Of a stretch of DNA of 64,000 bases, positions 50,321-57,720 are shown one piece after another. Source of the DNA: Nocardia inohanensis NBRC 100128 (GTDB lineage Bacteria > Actinomycetota > Actinomycetes > Mycobacteriales > Mycobacteriaceae); NCBI RefSeq assembly GCF_001612945.1, contig NZ_BDBK01000008.1, forward strand, positions 682,001 through 746,000, read 5' to 3'. The stretch's first letter is position 1. Each line of letters starts with the position of its first letter. Under the pieces are notes generated by a model. That model ran no database searches, was not told the DNA's origin, and saw only the letters and a list, made by a program, of their open reading frames with translations. The translations under genes and the position numbers were made by a program.

Positions 50321-51313
50321 ATGACCGCCATGACCCCCTCCGCTGACGAGATGCCCGACCGCCGAACTGTGCTGGCGGCCATCCGATCGGCCGCCCGCGC
50401 GCCCTCAGTCCACAACACCCAGCCTTGGCGCTTGGTGCTGGAGGGCAAGACCCTGCATCTGTACACCGATCCGGATCGGCTGCTCACCGCAGCCGATCCG
50501 CACGGCCGGCAGCTGATCATCAGCTGCGGCGCGATGCTGCATCACATCCGCACCGCCTTCGGCGCGCTGGGCTGGCATACCGACACCGTGCGGCTGCCGA
50601 ACCTGCTGGAGCCGGGACACCTGGCCGAAATCACCTTCCGCCCTTGGGAGAATCCGCCCCCGGGCCTGTCGGCGCGCGCCGCGGCCATCGATCGGCGGCG
50701 CACCGACCGCCTGCCCCTGGATCCCCCGCGCGACTGGGCCGCCCTGGCCCCGCGCCTGCGCATGCTCGCCTCCCCGCACTACCTCGAGCTGGACACCCTC
50801 GACGACAGCGTGCGGGCCCGCCTGGCCGCGGCCTCCGAGCACACCGCCGTCCTGCGCCGCCACGACATGATGTACCAAGCCGAAATCGGCTGGTGGACAG
50901 GGCATTCCGGGTCGCCCGAAGGAGTTCCCGCCGAGGCGCTGGTCTCCGACGCCGAGTTCGCCCGCGTGGGTGTGGGCCGGGCCTTCCCCGCCGCACCGCA
51001 TTCGGCCCGCCGAGCGGGCACCGAGGACCACGCCGTACTCGCCGTCCTCAGCAGCGAAGGCGATTCCCTCGAACAGTGGCTGCATACCGGCGAAGCCCTC
51101 TCGGCCGTCCTGCTGGAATGTACGGTCGCTGGCGAAGCCTCCTGCGCACTGACCCACATCACCGAACTCCCGGCGAGCCGCACTCTGCTCGCAGCCTTGG
51201 TTCCGGCGGGGCGTCATCCGCAGATGGTGATCCGGATCGGTCACCCCCCGACCCCGGAGACCGGTGCCCCGACACCGCGCCGGCCGCTGGCCGACATCCT
51301 CACCTTCCGGTGA
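50321..51313 (+). CDS. Acg-family nitroreductase-like flavoprotein
   Basis: A 330-residue protein of the Acg (Rv2032-like) group: a double nitroreductase-like fold with RAPSVHNTQPWRL (residues ~26-38), the FMN phosphate-contact region, RRRTDRLPLD, and C-terminal GRHPQMVIRIG. Acg proteins sequester flavin and are classic members of the DosR dormancy regulon in M. tuberculosis. It starts two bases after the SRPBCC stop and is followed by a hairpin at 51321-51361. Context and family fit hypoxia or nitric-oxide stress. Confidence 0.88.
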   Translation: MTAMTPSADEMPDRRTVLAAIRSAARAPSVHNTQPWRLVLEGKTLHLYTDPDRLLTAADPHGRQLIISCGAMLHHIRTAFGALGWHTDTVRLPNLLEPGHLAEITFRPWENPPPGLSARAAAIDRRRTDRLPLDPPRDWAALAPRLRMLASPHYLELDTLDDSVRARLAAASEHTAVLRRHDMMYQAEIGWWTGHSGSPEGVPAEALVSDAEFARVGVGRAFPAAPHSARRAGTEDHAVLAVLSSEGDSLEQWLHTGEALSAVLLECTVAGEASCALTHITELPASRTLLAALVPAGRHPQMVIRIGHPPTPETGAPTPRRPLADILTFR

Positions 51314-51320
51314 GCCGAAA

Positions 51321-51361
51321 CACGGGCGCGGCGGGACTGATGGCCTCGCCGCGCAGCCGTG
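51321..51361. terminator. hairpin between convergent genes
   Basis: CACGG-GCGCGGCG (51321-51333) pairs with CGCCGCGC-ag-CCGTG (51347-51361) around a 13-base loop, giving 13 bp with a two-base bulge. It begins 8 bases after the Acg stop and 7 bases beyond the DUF4389 stop, so it could serve both. Confidence 0.65.
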
Positions 51362-51367
51362 TGGTGT

Positions 51368-52093
51368 TCAGCTCGCCAGGTCGCGGGTTCGCGTGTCGGG
51401 CAGCGGCTCCAGGGCGGGCTCGCGCGGCCCTTGGTCGAGCTTGAAGGGCGGGTATTCGTCGCGCATCAGAGCGCTGTAGGCGAAAACCCGGTAGAACCAG
51501 CGGTTCACGCCGAGCACGAAATCGAACAGGCCGCGCGGGTAGCGGGCGGTGAACAACAGGGCTACGGCCGCGACCAGGACCAGGATGCCGATCAGCGGGA
51601 TCGTGGCGGCGTCGTTGCCGTCGTTACCGCCGCCGAGCACGACACCGCCGCTGTAGAAGGCGGCGAGCACCAGGTAGTGCGGAATGGCCAGCAACCACCA
51701 CTTCACCAGCACCAGGCCGCGCGAAAGATGTTGCGGGTAGTCGATTTCCAGATCGGCGGGATAGTCGGTCGAGCGCAGGCTGAAGGGCGGATACCGGTCG
51801 GTGCCCAGGGCGGCGTAGGTGTAGAACTGCACGCGCCATGACCAGCGCATCACGCCGACGTTGAAATCGAAGATCCCGCGCGGATACCGGCCGGTGAACA
51901 GGATCGCGAACCCCGCCACCAAGGTGAGTACCCAGAAGGCGATCCACAGGAAGAACAAGACTATGTAGTGCGGGATGGCGAGCAGCCATTTCACCAGCCA
52001 CAGCCAGCGTGACAACGGTTCGTCCAGATCGCCGCGCAGGCGCACGGGCCGCTCCGGGATAACCGGACCGGTGGATAGCGGTTCGGGATTCAT
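51368..52093 (-). CDS. DUF4389 membrane protein
   Basis: A 241-residue protein made of two homologous halves, each with a helix pair and the motif PHY(I/L)VL ... TGRYPRGIFDFNVGV or TARYPRGLFDFVLGV, followed by RW(S/F)YR(V)(F). This is the DUF4389 pattern: small multi-pass membrane proteins of unknown role. GATTACTCCTC after the start gives GAGGAGTAATC as RBS for ATG 52093. Two DosR-like boxes lie 102-136 bp upstream. Confidence 0.85.
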   Translation of the reverse strand: MNPEPLSTGPVIPERPVRLRGDLDEPLSRWLWLVKWLLAIPHYIVLFFLWIAFWVLTLVAGFAILFTGRYPRGIFDFNVGVMRWSWRVQFYTYAALGTDRYPPFSLRSTDYPADLEIDYPQHLSRGLVLVKWWLLAIPHYLVLAAFYSGGVVLGGGNDGNDAATIPLIGILVLVAAVALLFTARYPRGLFDFVLGVNRWFYRVFAYSALMRDEYPPFKLDQGPREPALEPLPDTRTRDLAS

Positions 52094-52194
52094 GATTACT
52101 CCTCATGGACGCGGTATGCCCGTTCCCCATGGCGGAGAACGGGTTTCGATGTACGTCCCGCTCCAGCATCGACGGCCGGGCCATCGCGGCGGCA

Positions 52195-52229
52195 GGGCCT
52201 AAAAGCCCCATCCGCGGGACCGATGGCCT
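52195..52229 (-). promoter_or_regulatory. tandem DosR-like boxes upstream of the DUF4389 gene
   Basis: GGGCCTAAAAGCCC (52195-52208; 11 of 14 core positions and itself an inverted repeat) and GGGACCGATGGCCT (52216-52229; 9 of 14) start 21 bp apart, two helical turns, the phasing usual for paired DosR sites. Confidence 0.45.
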
Positions 52230-52275
52230 GAAAGCGGTGTACCGAATTCCCGGAATCGTCTCCCGCGCAGAGCTT

Positions 52276-53325
52276 TCAGGGACGGAGATCCGATCGGTCC
52301 GCAGGCAGCAGGTGGGCGGGGGTGACGGTCCGAGCCAAAAAGGCGCCGGTCACCGCCGCCATCACGGCGGCCATCACCAGCCCGCCGAGCAGACCGATCG
52401 CCGCCACCAGCGCCGCCGGCTGTCCGGGCTGCCAGAGCGGCATGGTCACCAGCATGAACGCGGTCAAGCCGGCGATCCACGCCACGGCTGTGCCCCAGAT
52501 CCACAGCGTCGCGCCATCGACGAAGCGGCGCAGGATCATCCACTGGGCGGTGCCGATCGAGAAGACCATGATCAGTGCGCCCGCCGCCACCGCGGGGACT
52601 TGCACCCATACCGGCCAGGCTCCGAACCGCTCGCCGTACAGCATCGGCACCAGGCCGATCGACCAGGCCAGCACCGCGCCCGCGATAGTGGCCGCGATCC
52701 AATCGCGAGCCCGCAGCCGCGGCAGCGCCGTGCGCAGCACACCGGCTTGGAACGCGCCGAGTACGCCGCCCTCGATCATCCCGGCCAGCAGCATCGCGGC
52801 CACGGTGATGCCCGCGCCCGCGTCGGCCACCAGTGTTCCCGCCACCGCGGGCGCGCAGAAGCCCAGGAACTCGCCCAGGGTCACCCTGCGCAACCAGCGA
52901 CGCCGAAGCGATTGGGCCGCAGCCGGTTTCGCGTCCGGCCGCACCGCGATGACCACATAGGGGTCGGTGGCGGACAGCTGGGCGCGGGGGTGCGCGCCCT
53001 GGTAGACGGCTTCGATCTGTTCGTGTTCCAGCGTTCCGGGCGCGACCACGTGCCCGGTGCCCGACAGCCAGCGGCCGTCGACCCGGATCGAAGCGGGATG
53101 GGGTGCGCGGAAATTGCGCCACCAGTTCTTGGCCTCGGCCTCGCCCACCCGGATGATCACGCTTTCCTCGGTGCGGACGACCGATACGGGCAGCGCGATG
53201 TTGCGGCCCGAACGCCGTCCCGTGTAACGCAACTCCCCCACCGCGTGCCGCAGCCCCGTCGGCAGGCGCAAGGCCATCAGCATCGCCGACGCGCCGAGTC
53301 CCGGCGTCTCGTATTTCGTTGTCAC
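52276..53325 (-). CDS. deazaflavin-oxidoreductase-like domain fused to a membrane domain
   Basis: A 349-residue protein. Residues ~15-115 resemble the Ddn/F420-dependent split-barrel family: LRYTGRRSGRNIALPVSV, VIIRVGEAEAKNWWRNFRAPHPASI and GRWLSGTGHVV. Residues ~140-335 form about six transmembrane helices (FLGFCAPAVAGTLV, TVAAMLLAGMIEGGVLG, ALIMVFSIGTAQWMI and others). I do not know a described protein with this pairing. GTG 53325 is selected because GGAGG lies five bases upstream; ATG 53337 would overlap that signal. It lies upstream of the DUF4389 gene, same strand. Confidence 0.72.
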   Translation of the reverse strand: MTTKYETPGLGASAMLMALRLPTGLRHAVGELRYTGRRSGRNIALPVSVVRTEESVIIRVGEAEAKNWWRNFRAPHPASIRVDGRWLSGTGHVVAPGTLEHEQIEAVYQGAHPRAQLSATDPYVVIAVRPDAKPAAAQSLRRRWLRRVTLGEFLGFCAPAVAGTLVADAGAGITVAAMLLAGMIEGGVLGAFQAGVLRTALPRLRARDWIAATIAGAVLAWSIGLVPMLYGERFGAWPVWVQVPAVAAGALIMVFSIGTAQWMILRRFVDGATLWIWGTAVAWIAGLTAFMLVTMPLWQPGQPAALVAAIGLLGGLVMAAVMAAVTGAFLARTVTPAHLLPADRSDLRP

Positions 53326-53394
53326 GGCGTCCTCCATCCGAGCGCATGCCTTGCGATCCCCGTCCAGGGTCCGCCGCTCGGAACCGCCGGTACA

Positions 53395-53408
53395 GGATCG
53401 AAAGTCAC
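53395..53408 (-). promoter_or_regulatory. possible DosR-like box upstream of the Ddn-like gene
   Basis: GGATCGAAAGTCAC fits 10 of 14 DosR-core positions and shares the TCGAA(A/G)GTCAC core with the site at 49454. It lies 70 bp upstream of the GTG at 53325. Moderate support only. Confidence 0.35.
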
Positions 53409-53444
53409 CGCCCCGATGGCCCTCGTCCCCGTGATCGTCTCTGA

Positions 53445-54458
53445 TCAGCCGCGCAAGGTGTGGCCGGGCGGCACTCCGTACTCCTGCCGATACCACGCGG
53501 CGAACCGGGCGGGATGGGCGAATCCCCAGCGCGCCGCGACGATTTCGACGGTCTCGCCCGTGCCCGGGTCGGCGGCGCGCAGCTCGCGATGTGCGCCGGC
53601 GAGCCGCACCCGGCGCAGGTATCGCAGCGGGGTGGTGTCGAGGTGGCGGCGGAATCCGGCTTGCAACCCACGCGGACTCACCCGCACCTCGGCGGCGATG
53701 CGCGCCAGCGTCAACGGTTCGCCGGCATGCTCGTCGATGAACCGCACCGCGCGCCGGATGACCGCCGGAGCGGTGTGGCCGGGCCCGGGAATATGCGCCT
53801 GGGTCATCGTCGAATTGGGAAATGTGGCAAGCAGAGCGGCGGCGGTAAGCCGTTTCAAACCGCCGAGCAGCAGGGGATCGATGCTGTCGGTCCCCGATTC
53901 CATCAGCTGCCGGTACAGGAACGTGGAGGTATCGCTCCAGGCACGGCCAGCGCCGGCGAGCGGCGCGATCCCGTGGAACAGCACCCGCCCGCCGGGCACA
54001 TCGCACAGTTCGGCGGCGTGTTCGGTCAGCTCCTGCGGCGCGAACCGGACCACCAGGTACACCATGTCCTGGAGGCCGGTCGACCAGCCTCCGTCCGTGG
54101 GCGCCAGCAGCATTCCGCCCGCACCGAGCGCCAGCTCCTGCTTCGCCGCGAGCAGCCGCCCGCGGCCCGCGACCAGCACCGCGGCGATCAGGCTGTCGGA
54201 CGGCTCCCCCTCGGCCTCGTAACCGATTCCGGAGAATCGCAGCAGATCCACCCCCAGACCCGCGGTGGTCGCCGACCGCACCTCGACGCGCAAACGCTCG
54301 GGTGCCGACACCGTGATCCGGGCCCGATGGTCGATCACCAAGCTTTTGACCACTTCCACGCCCGATTCGGGGTCACGGGCCCGGACCTCGGTCCGTTCGA
54401 TCGGAATCGCACCGGAGACCCCGCTCGGCGGCTGTTCTCGGGCATCTGGACTGGCCAC
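53445..54458 (-). CDS. AraC-family transcriptional regulator
   Basis: A 337-residue regulator: an N-terminal AraC-binding-like sensor domain (about 30-210) and a C-terminal double helix-turn-helix with LTLARIAAEVRVSPRGLQAGFRRHL and TVEIVAARWGFAHPARFAAWYRQEYG. Length and C-terminal PARFAAWYRQEYGVPP match AraC proteins of the ligand-binding type. Start GTG 54458, with weak RBS GGTAGG. It may control the neighbouring stress genes; its ligand is unknown. Confidence 0.88.
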   Translation of the reverse strand: MASPDAREQPPSGVSGAIPIERTEVRARDPESGVEVVKSLVIDHRARITVSAPERLRVEVRSATTAGLGVDLLRFSGIGYEAEGEPSDSLIAAVLVAGRGRLLAAKQELALGAGGMLLAPTDGGWSTGLQDMVYLVVRFAPQELTEHAAELCDVPGGRVLFHGIAPLAGAGRAWSDTSTFLYRQLMESGTDSIDPLLLGGLKRLTAAALLATFPNSTMTQAHIPGPGHTAPAVIRRAVRFIDEHAGEPLTLARIAAEVRVSPRGLQAGFRRHLDTTPLRYLRRVRLAGAHRELRAADPGTGETVEIVAARWGFAHPARFAAWYRQEYGVPPGHTLRG

Positions 54459-54921
54459 GCCTACCAGTATTCCGGGTCAGTTCGCTGGCGGACGATATCC
54501 GGAAAACGAAGACCGTATCCGGAAAGCGCATCCCGCCAACGCATCACGCCACGCCGCCCGCACACCGGATCCGATACTGAGTTCGCTGTCGGCACGACAG
54601 GGTCACTGCGAAAAATGCACCCCCGGCAGAGGCAGTGCCCGGCCCCCGCGAGCTTCACCGTCCCGTCCAGCCCGCGGGGGCCGCACCTCATCCACTGCGA
54701 ATCATTCGCCGCGGCAGGCCGATTCGATACGCTTCCGGCGCAGACCCGCGTGTTCCATTCCTCCGTCAGGTCGCTCCGGGCGCAAAGACCATCGATCCGG
54801 GGACCCGAGCCGTGTGTGCGGCGGCCCTGCGCTTCTGCCCCAGGCGGCGGGACCTTCTCCTCTGTGGCCGATCACGGCCCCGGACGCACGCTGGAAGCAT
54901 CACGAATAAAGGAGGAGTGCG
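54459..54921. other. 463-bp divergent intergenic region
   Basis: Spacer between the leftward AraC gene and the rightward GyrI-DUF302 gene. I find no coding frame with family similarity. It contains two possible DosR-like boxes (54778-54813) near its right end and GGAGGAG just before the start at 54922. Nothing further is recognised. Confidence 0.6.
54778..54813 (+). promoter_or_regulatory. possible tandem DosR-like boxes
   Basis: GGGCGCAAAGACCA (54778-54791; 9 of 14 core positions) and GGGACCCGAGCCGT (54800-54813; 8 of 14) begin 22 bp apart and lie 108-144 bp upstream of the GyrI-DUF302 start. Individually weak; the spacing matches the pairs at 52195 and 61102. Confidence 0.3.
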
Positions 54922-55800
54922 ATGGAATACCAGGTGTCCGTGTGCGAGACCGTTCCGCACAATGTGCTCACCGTGCCGCTCGAAGTCCGGCCGGATCTGT
55001 TGAGCGAGGGCATCATCGGCGGGATGCGGCATCTGAGCGAGGTCGCCGCCCGGGCGGGCTTGACCGCCAACGGTGCGCTCAGCATCACCTTCCATCACGA
55101 GCTGCCCGCCGGGGACATGATCGTGGTGGATTTCGGCCTGCCGGTGGAACCCGCGCCGAAACTCGGCCCGAGCAGCGGTGCGCGGATCGTCGTCGACACC
55201 GCCACCTTGGTGGCGCGCACCTGCCATCGCGGTCCGTACCAGGAGCTGGACGGGGCCTACCGGGCCTTGCGGGAGTGGATGCAGGCCAACGGGTATCGGC
55301 CCGTGGGTCCGCCCACCGAGTCGTATCTGATCGGTCCCGACGAGGTCAGCGACCCGCGCCGGCTGATCACCGAGATCCGGGTGCCGGTCGCGCCCGCGCC
55401 GGCCATCACGGTCCATCTGGACGCCGCGTTCCCCGAAGCGGTGGAGATGACGCGAACCGCATTGCAGGAGCATGGTTTCGGCATCGTCACCGAGCTGGAT
55501 ATGCAGCGCACGGTGCGGGAGAAGCTCGGCGAACACATCGAGGAGTACGTGGTCCTCGGCGTCTGCAACCCCCGGCTGGCGTACCGGGCACTCGAGGTGG
55601 ATCGGCAGGCGGGCCTGCTGCTGCCGTGCAATGTCGTGGTCCGCACCGACGAGACCGGCACCCTCGTCGAAGCCGCCGACCCGGAAATCCTGATCGCCGC
55701 CACCGCGATGCGCGAATTGCGCCCGGTCGGCCAGGAGGCCCGCAGGCTGCTGGCCACGGCCCTGGACGGCCTGCGCAGCGTGGCCACCACCGCGAGCTGA
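54922..55800 (+). CDS. GyrI-like / DUF302 fusion protein
   Basis: A 292-residue fusion of two small-ligand folds. The N-terminal half (1-155) is GyrI-like: LSEGIIGGMRHLSEVAARAG, HRGPYQELDGAYRALREWM and EIRVPV. The C-terminal half (165-285) is DUF302: TVHLDAAFPEAVEMTRTALQEHGFGI, LGVCNPRLAYRALEVDRQAGLLLPCNVVVR and DP. Both are associated with stress and small-molecule or sulfur/redox sensing, and the protein lacks a DNA-binding domain. GGAGGAG precedes ATG 54922. Its 3' two-thirds is overlapped on the other strand by the extended ABC permease frame. Confidence 0.85.
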   Translation: MEYQVSVCETVPHNVLTVPLEVRPDLLSEGIIGGMRHLSEVAARAGLTANGALSITFHHELPAGDMIVVDFGLPVEPAPKLGPSSGARIVVDTATLVARTCHRGPYQELDGAYRALREWMQANGYRPVGPPTESYLIGPDEVSDPRRLITEIRVPVAPAPAITVHLDAAFPEAVEMTRTALQEHGFGIVTELDMQRTVREKLGEHIEEYVVLGVCNPRLAYRALEVDRQAGLLLPCNVVVRTDETGTLVEAADPEILIAATAMRELRPVGQEARRLLATALDGLRSVATTAS

Positions 55801-56633
55801 GGCGGCCGGGCGACATCCGCTCCGGCCGCCCCAGCGGTGCAGACCGCCGTGATATCCCGGCGGTCGAACACCGGCAGGGCGGCCGCCACGCAGAGTACGG
55901 CCGCGAGGGCCAGCCACAGATAGCCCAGGTGCAGGCCGGCGCCGAGCGGGCCGTGGCCGACGGCCTGCTGGAACGGTGACCACGGGCCCCAAGGGCGCAC
56001 GGCGTCCACGATCTTCGATGCCGCGTACAGCACGTAGGCGCCGACCGCGACGACGCCGCCGACCGCGAGAGCGGGCAGGCGTCGGCCGGTGGCAGCGCCC
56101 ACCGCCAGGGCCAGGGCGGCAAACGGCGCGGCCAAACTCACCATCGCCACCGAACCCGTTGCGGCGGCGGCGATTCCGACGTGCATGCCGAATATCGCCG
56201 AGCAGGAGAGCACCGCGGCGAACAGTACGGTGCCGAGCACGATCAAGCCGGTGAGCAGGACCGCGGCCTGTTCCAGGAGCAGGCGCACCGGCGTCACCCG
56301 GGTCATCAGCAGTACTTCGAGAGTTCCGGACTCCTCTTCGCCGGCGATGGCGCGAGCACCGCGGGAGATCGCGAAGACCAGGAACAGGGTGGGCAGCATC
56401 ATGCTGTAGAGCTCGGTGTTGAGAAAGCCCGCGCCCGTGCCGAATTCGTCGATGGCGAACAGATCGCGGAGTGCTTCCGGGTAGTTCGCCAGCATGTCCG
56501 AGAAGCCAGCGATGTTCGAAATCGACGGGTACAGGGCCGATTCCAGCAGCACCAGCGCGACGATGCCGATGCTCCAGCCGATCAGCCCGCGCCGTTGATC
56601 GCGCAGGGATTTGAGGTAGACCGTGCGAAACAT
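55257..56633 (-). CDS. ABC-2-type exporter permease with antisense C-terminal extension
   Basis: The frame encodes 458 residues. Residues 1-262 form a normal ABC-2 permease: MFRTVYLKSLRDQRRG start, six helices, REG-like ARAIAGEEESGTLEVLLMTRV, and a typical end region PVFDRRDITAV. Beyond that no stop occurs, and ~195 low-complexity Arg/Ser-rich residues are read antisense to the GyrI-DUF302 gene. Family members usually end near residue 265, so the real stop seems lost. The ATG at 56633 overlaps the ATPase stop (TGATG). The N-terminal part is secure; whether the tail is made is unknown. Confidence 0.75.
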   Translation of the reverse strand: MFRTVYLKSLRDQRRGLIGWSIGIVALVLLESALYPSISNIAGFSDMLANYPEALRDLFAIDEFGTGAGFLNTELYSMMLPTLFLVFAISRGARAIAGEEESGTLEVLLMTRVTPVRLLLEQAAVLLTGLIVLGTVLFAAVLSCSAIFGMHVGIAAAATGSVAMVSLAAPFAALALAVGAATGRRLPALAVGGVVAVGAYVLYAASKIVDAVRPWGPWSPFQQAVGHGPLGAGLHLGYLWLALAAVLCVAAALPVFDRRDITAVCTAGAAGADVARPPQLAVVATLRRPSRAVASSLRASWPTGRNSRIAVAAIRISGSAASTRVPVSSVRTTTLHGSSRPACRSTSSARYASRGLQTPRTTYSSMCSPSFSRTVRCISSSVTMPKPCSCNAVRVISTASGNAASRWTVMAGAGATGTRISVISRRGSLTSSGPIRYDSVGGPTGRYPLACIHSRKAR

Positions 56634-57526
56634 CAGAGATCCTGTCCGTAGTAGGTGAGGAAGACGTCCTCGAGATCGGGTTCGTGGCTGACGATGTCGG
56701 CGATGCCGTAGGGCGCGAGGAACTTCAGCAGCTCGGCGGTGGAACCGTCGACCTCCACGTGCAGCACCCGCCCCGTTCCCGTCACCGACCGCACCCCGCC
56801 CACCGCGGTCAGCAGGCGCGCGTCCGGCGGGGTACCGGCGAAGGTCAGGTCGATGCGCCGCAGCGAGCGCGCGGTCAGTTCGGCCACCGACCGCACCTCC
56901 ACCAGCCGGCCGTGGCGCAGGATGGCGACCGTATCGGCCACCGCCTGCACCTCCGAAAGCACGTGCGAGGACAGGAATACCGTGCGCCCGGCGTCTCGCA
57001 CCTCACGCAGCATGGTCAGGAATTCGCGCTGCACCAGCGGGTCCAGGCCCTGGGTCGGTTCGTCGAGCACCACTACGTCCGGCTCGGCCATGAACGCCTG
57101 CACGATGCCGACCTTCTGCCGGTTGCCGTGCGACATGGAACCGATACGCGCCGAGGTGTCCAGGCCCAGGCGCTCGGTCAGCGCCCGCAACACCGCGGGG
57201 TCGACGTCGCCGCGCAGGTGCGCCAGATAGGTGAGGTACTGCTCGGCGGTGAGATCCTGGTAGGCGACGAATTGTCCGGGGAGGTAACCGATATGCCGTT
57301 GCGCGGTCGCGCGCTGCCGCACAACGTCCGCGCCGGCGACGGTGATCGATCCGGCGGTCGGCCGCATCAGGCCGACCAGCATGCGGATGGTGGTGGTCTT
57401 GCCCGCGCCGTTGGGGCCCAGATATCCGAAGATCACGCCGGGCGGCACCTCGAGGTCGACATCGAGCAGAGCGGGCGAGCGACCATAGGATTTGGTCAGG
57501 CCGCGCAGGGAAATCATCGGTCTCAT
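56633..57526 (-). CDS. ABC exporter ATPase
   Basis: A 297-residue ATPase: Walker A YLGPNGAGKTTTIR, signature region MSHGNRQKVGIVQAF (SHGNRQ instead of the usual SGGQ), Walker B VVVLDEPTQGLDP, H-loop SSHVLSEVQ, and a C-terminal domain ending LEDVFLTYYG. This is the drug/lipid exporter type (DrrA/CcmA group). It pairs with the permease, whose start overlaps its stop. ATG 57526 is used; ATG 57517 is possible. Substrate unknown. Confidence 0.92.
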   Translation of the reverse strand: MRPMISLRGLTKSYGRSPALLDVDLEVPPGVIFGYLGPNGAGKTTTIRMLVGLMRPTAGSITVAGADVVRQRATAQRHIGYLPGQFVAYQDLTAEQYLTYLAHLRGDVDPAVLRALTERLGLDTSARIGSMSHGNRQKVGIVQAFMAEPDVVVLDEPTQGLDPLVQREFLTMLREVRDAGRTVFLSSHVLSEVQAVADTVAILRHGRLVEVRSVAELTARSLRRIDLTFAGTPPDARLLTAVGGVRSVTGTGRVLHVEVDGSTAELLKFLAPYGIADIVSHEPDLEDVFLTYYGQDL

Positions 57527-57720
57527 GCCTCGATCGTGCGCTGCCGCAGGGCTTCTCGGGAGAGGCCTGCGGATCGCATGAGATCGACCAATGTCACCTC
57601 CGCACGGCCCCGATTACCCCGGACAGCGGCGTGCCGCCGGCCACGTTCAGGGCGGAACGCGGTCGGCGGCAGCCTTTCCGAGGGGAGTGGCGGCTCACGC
57701 GACTCCCCCGGTCTACGGGG

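Noticed and set aside
55257..55845. Permease gene read as a genuine two-domain protein
   Set aside because: The extra residues are low-complexity antisense translation of the GyrI-DUF302 gene, which has a far better RBS and domain match on the plus strand.
57700..57720. Small hairpin CCCCG-N5-CGGGG beside the xfp stop
   Set aside because: Only five pairs and abutting the stop codon; too weak to call a terminator.
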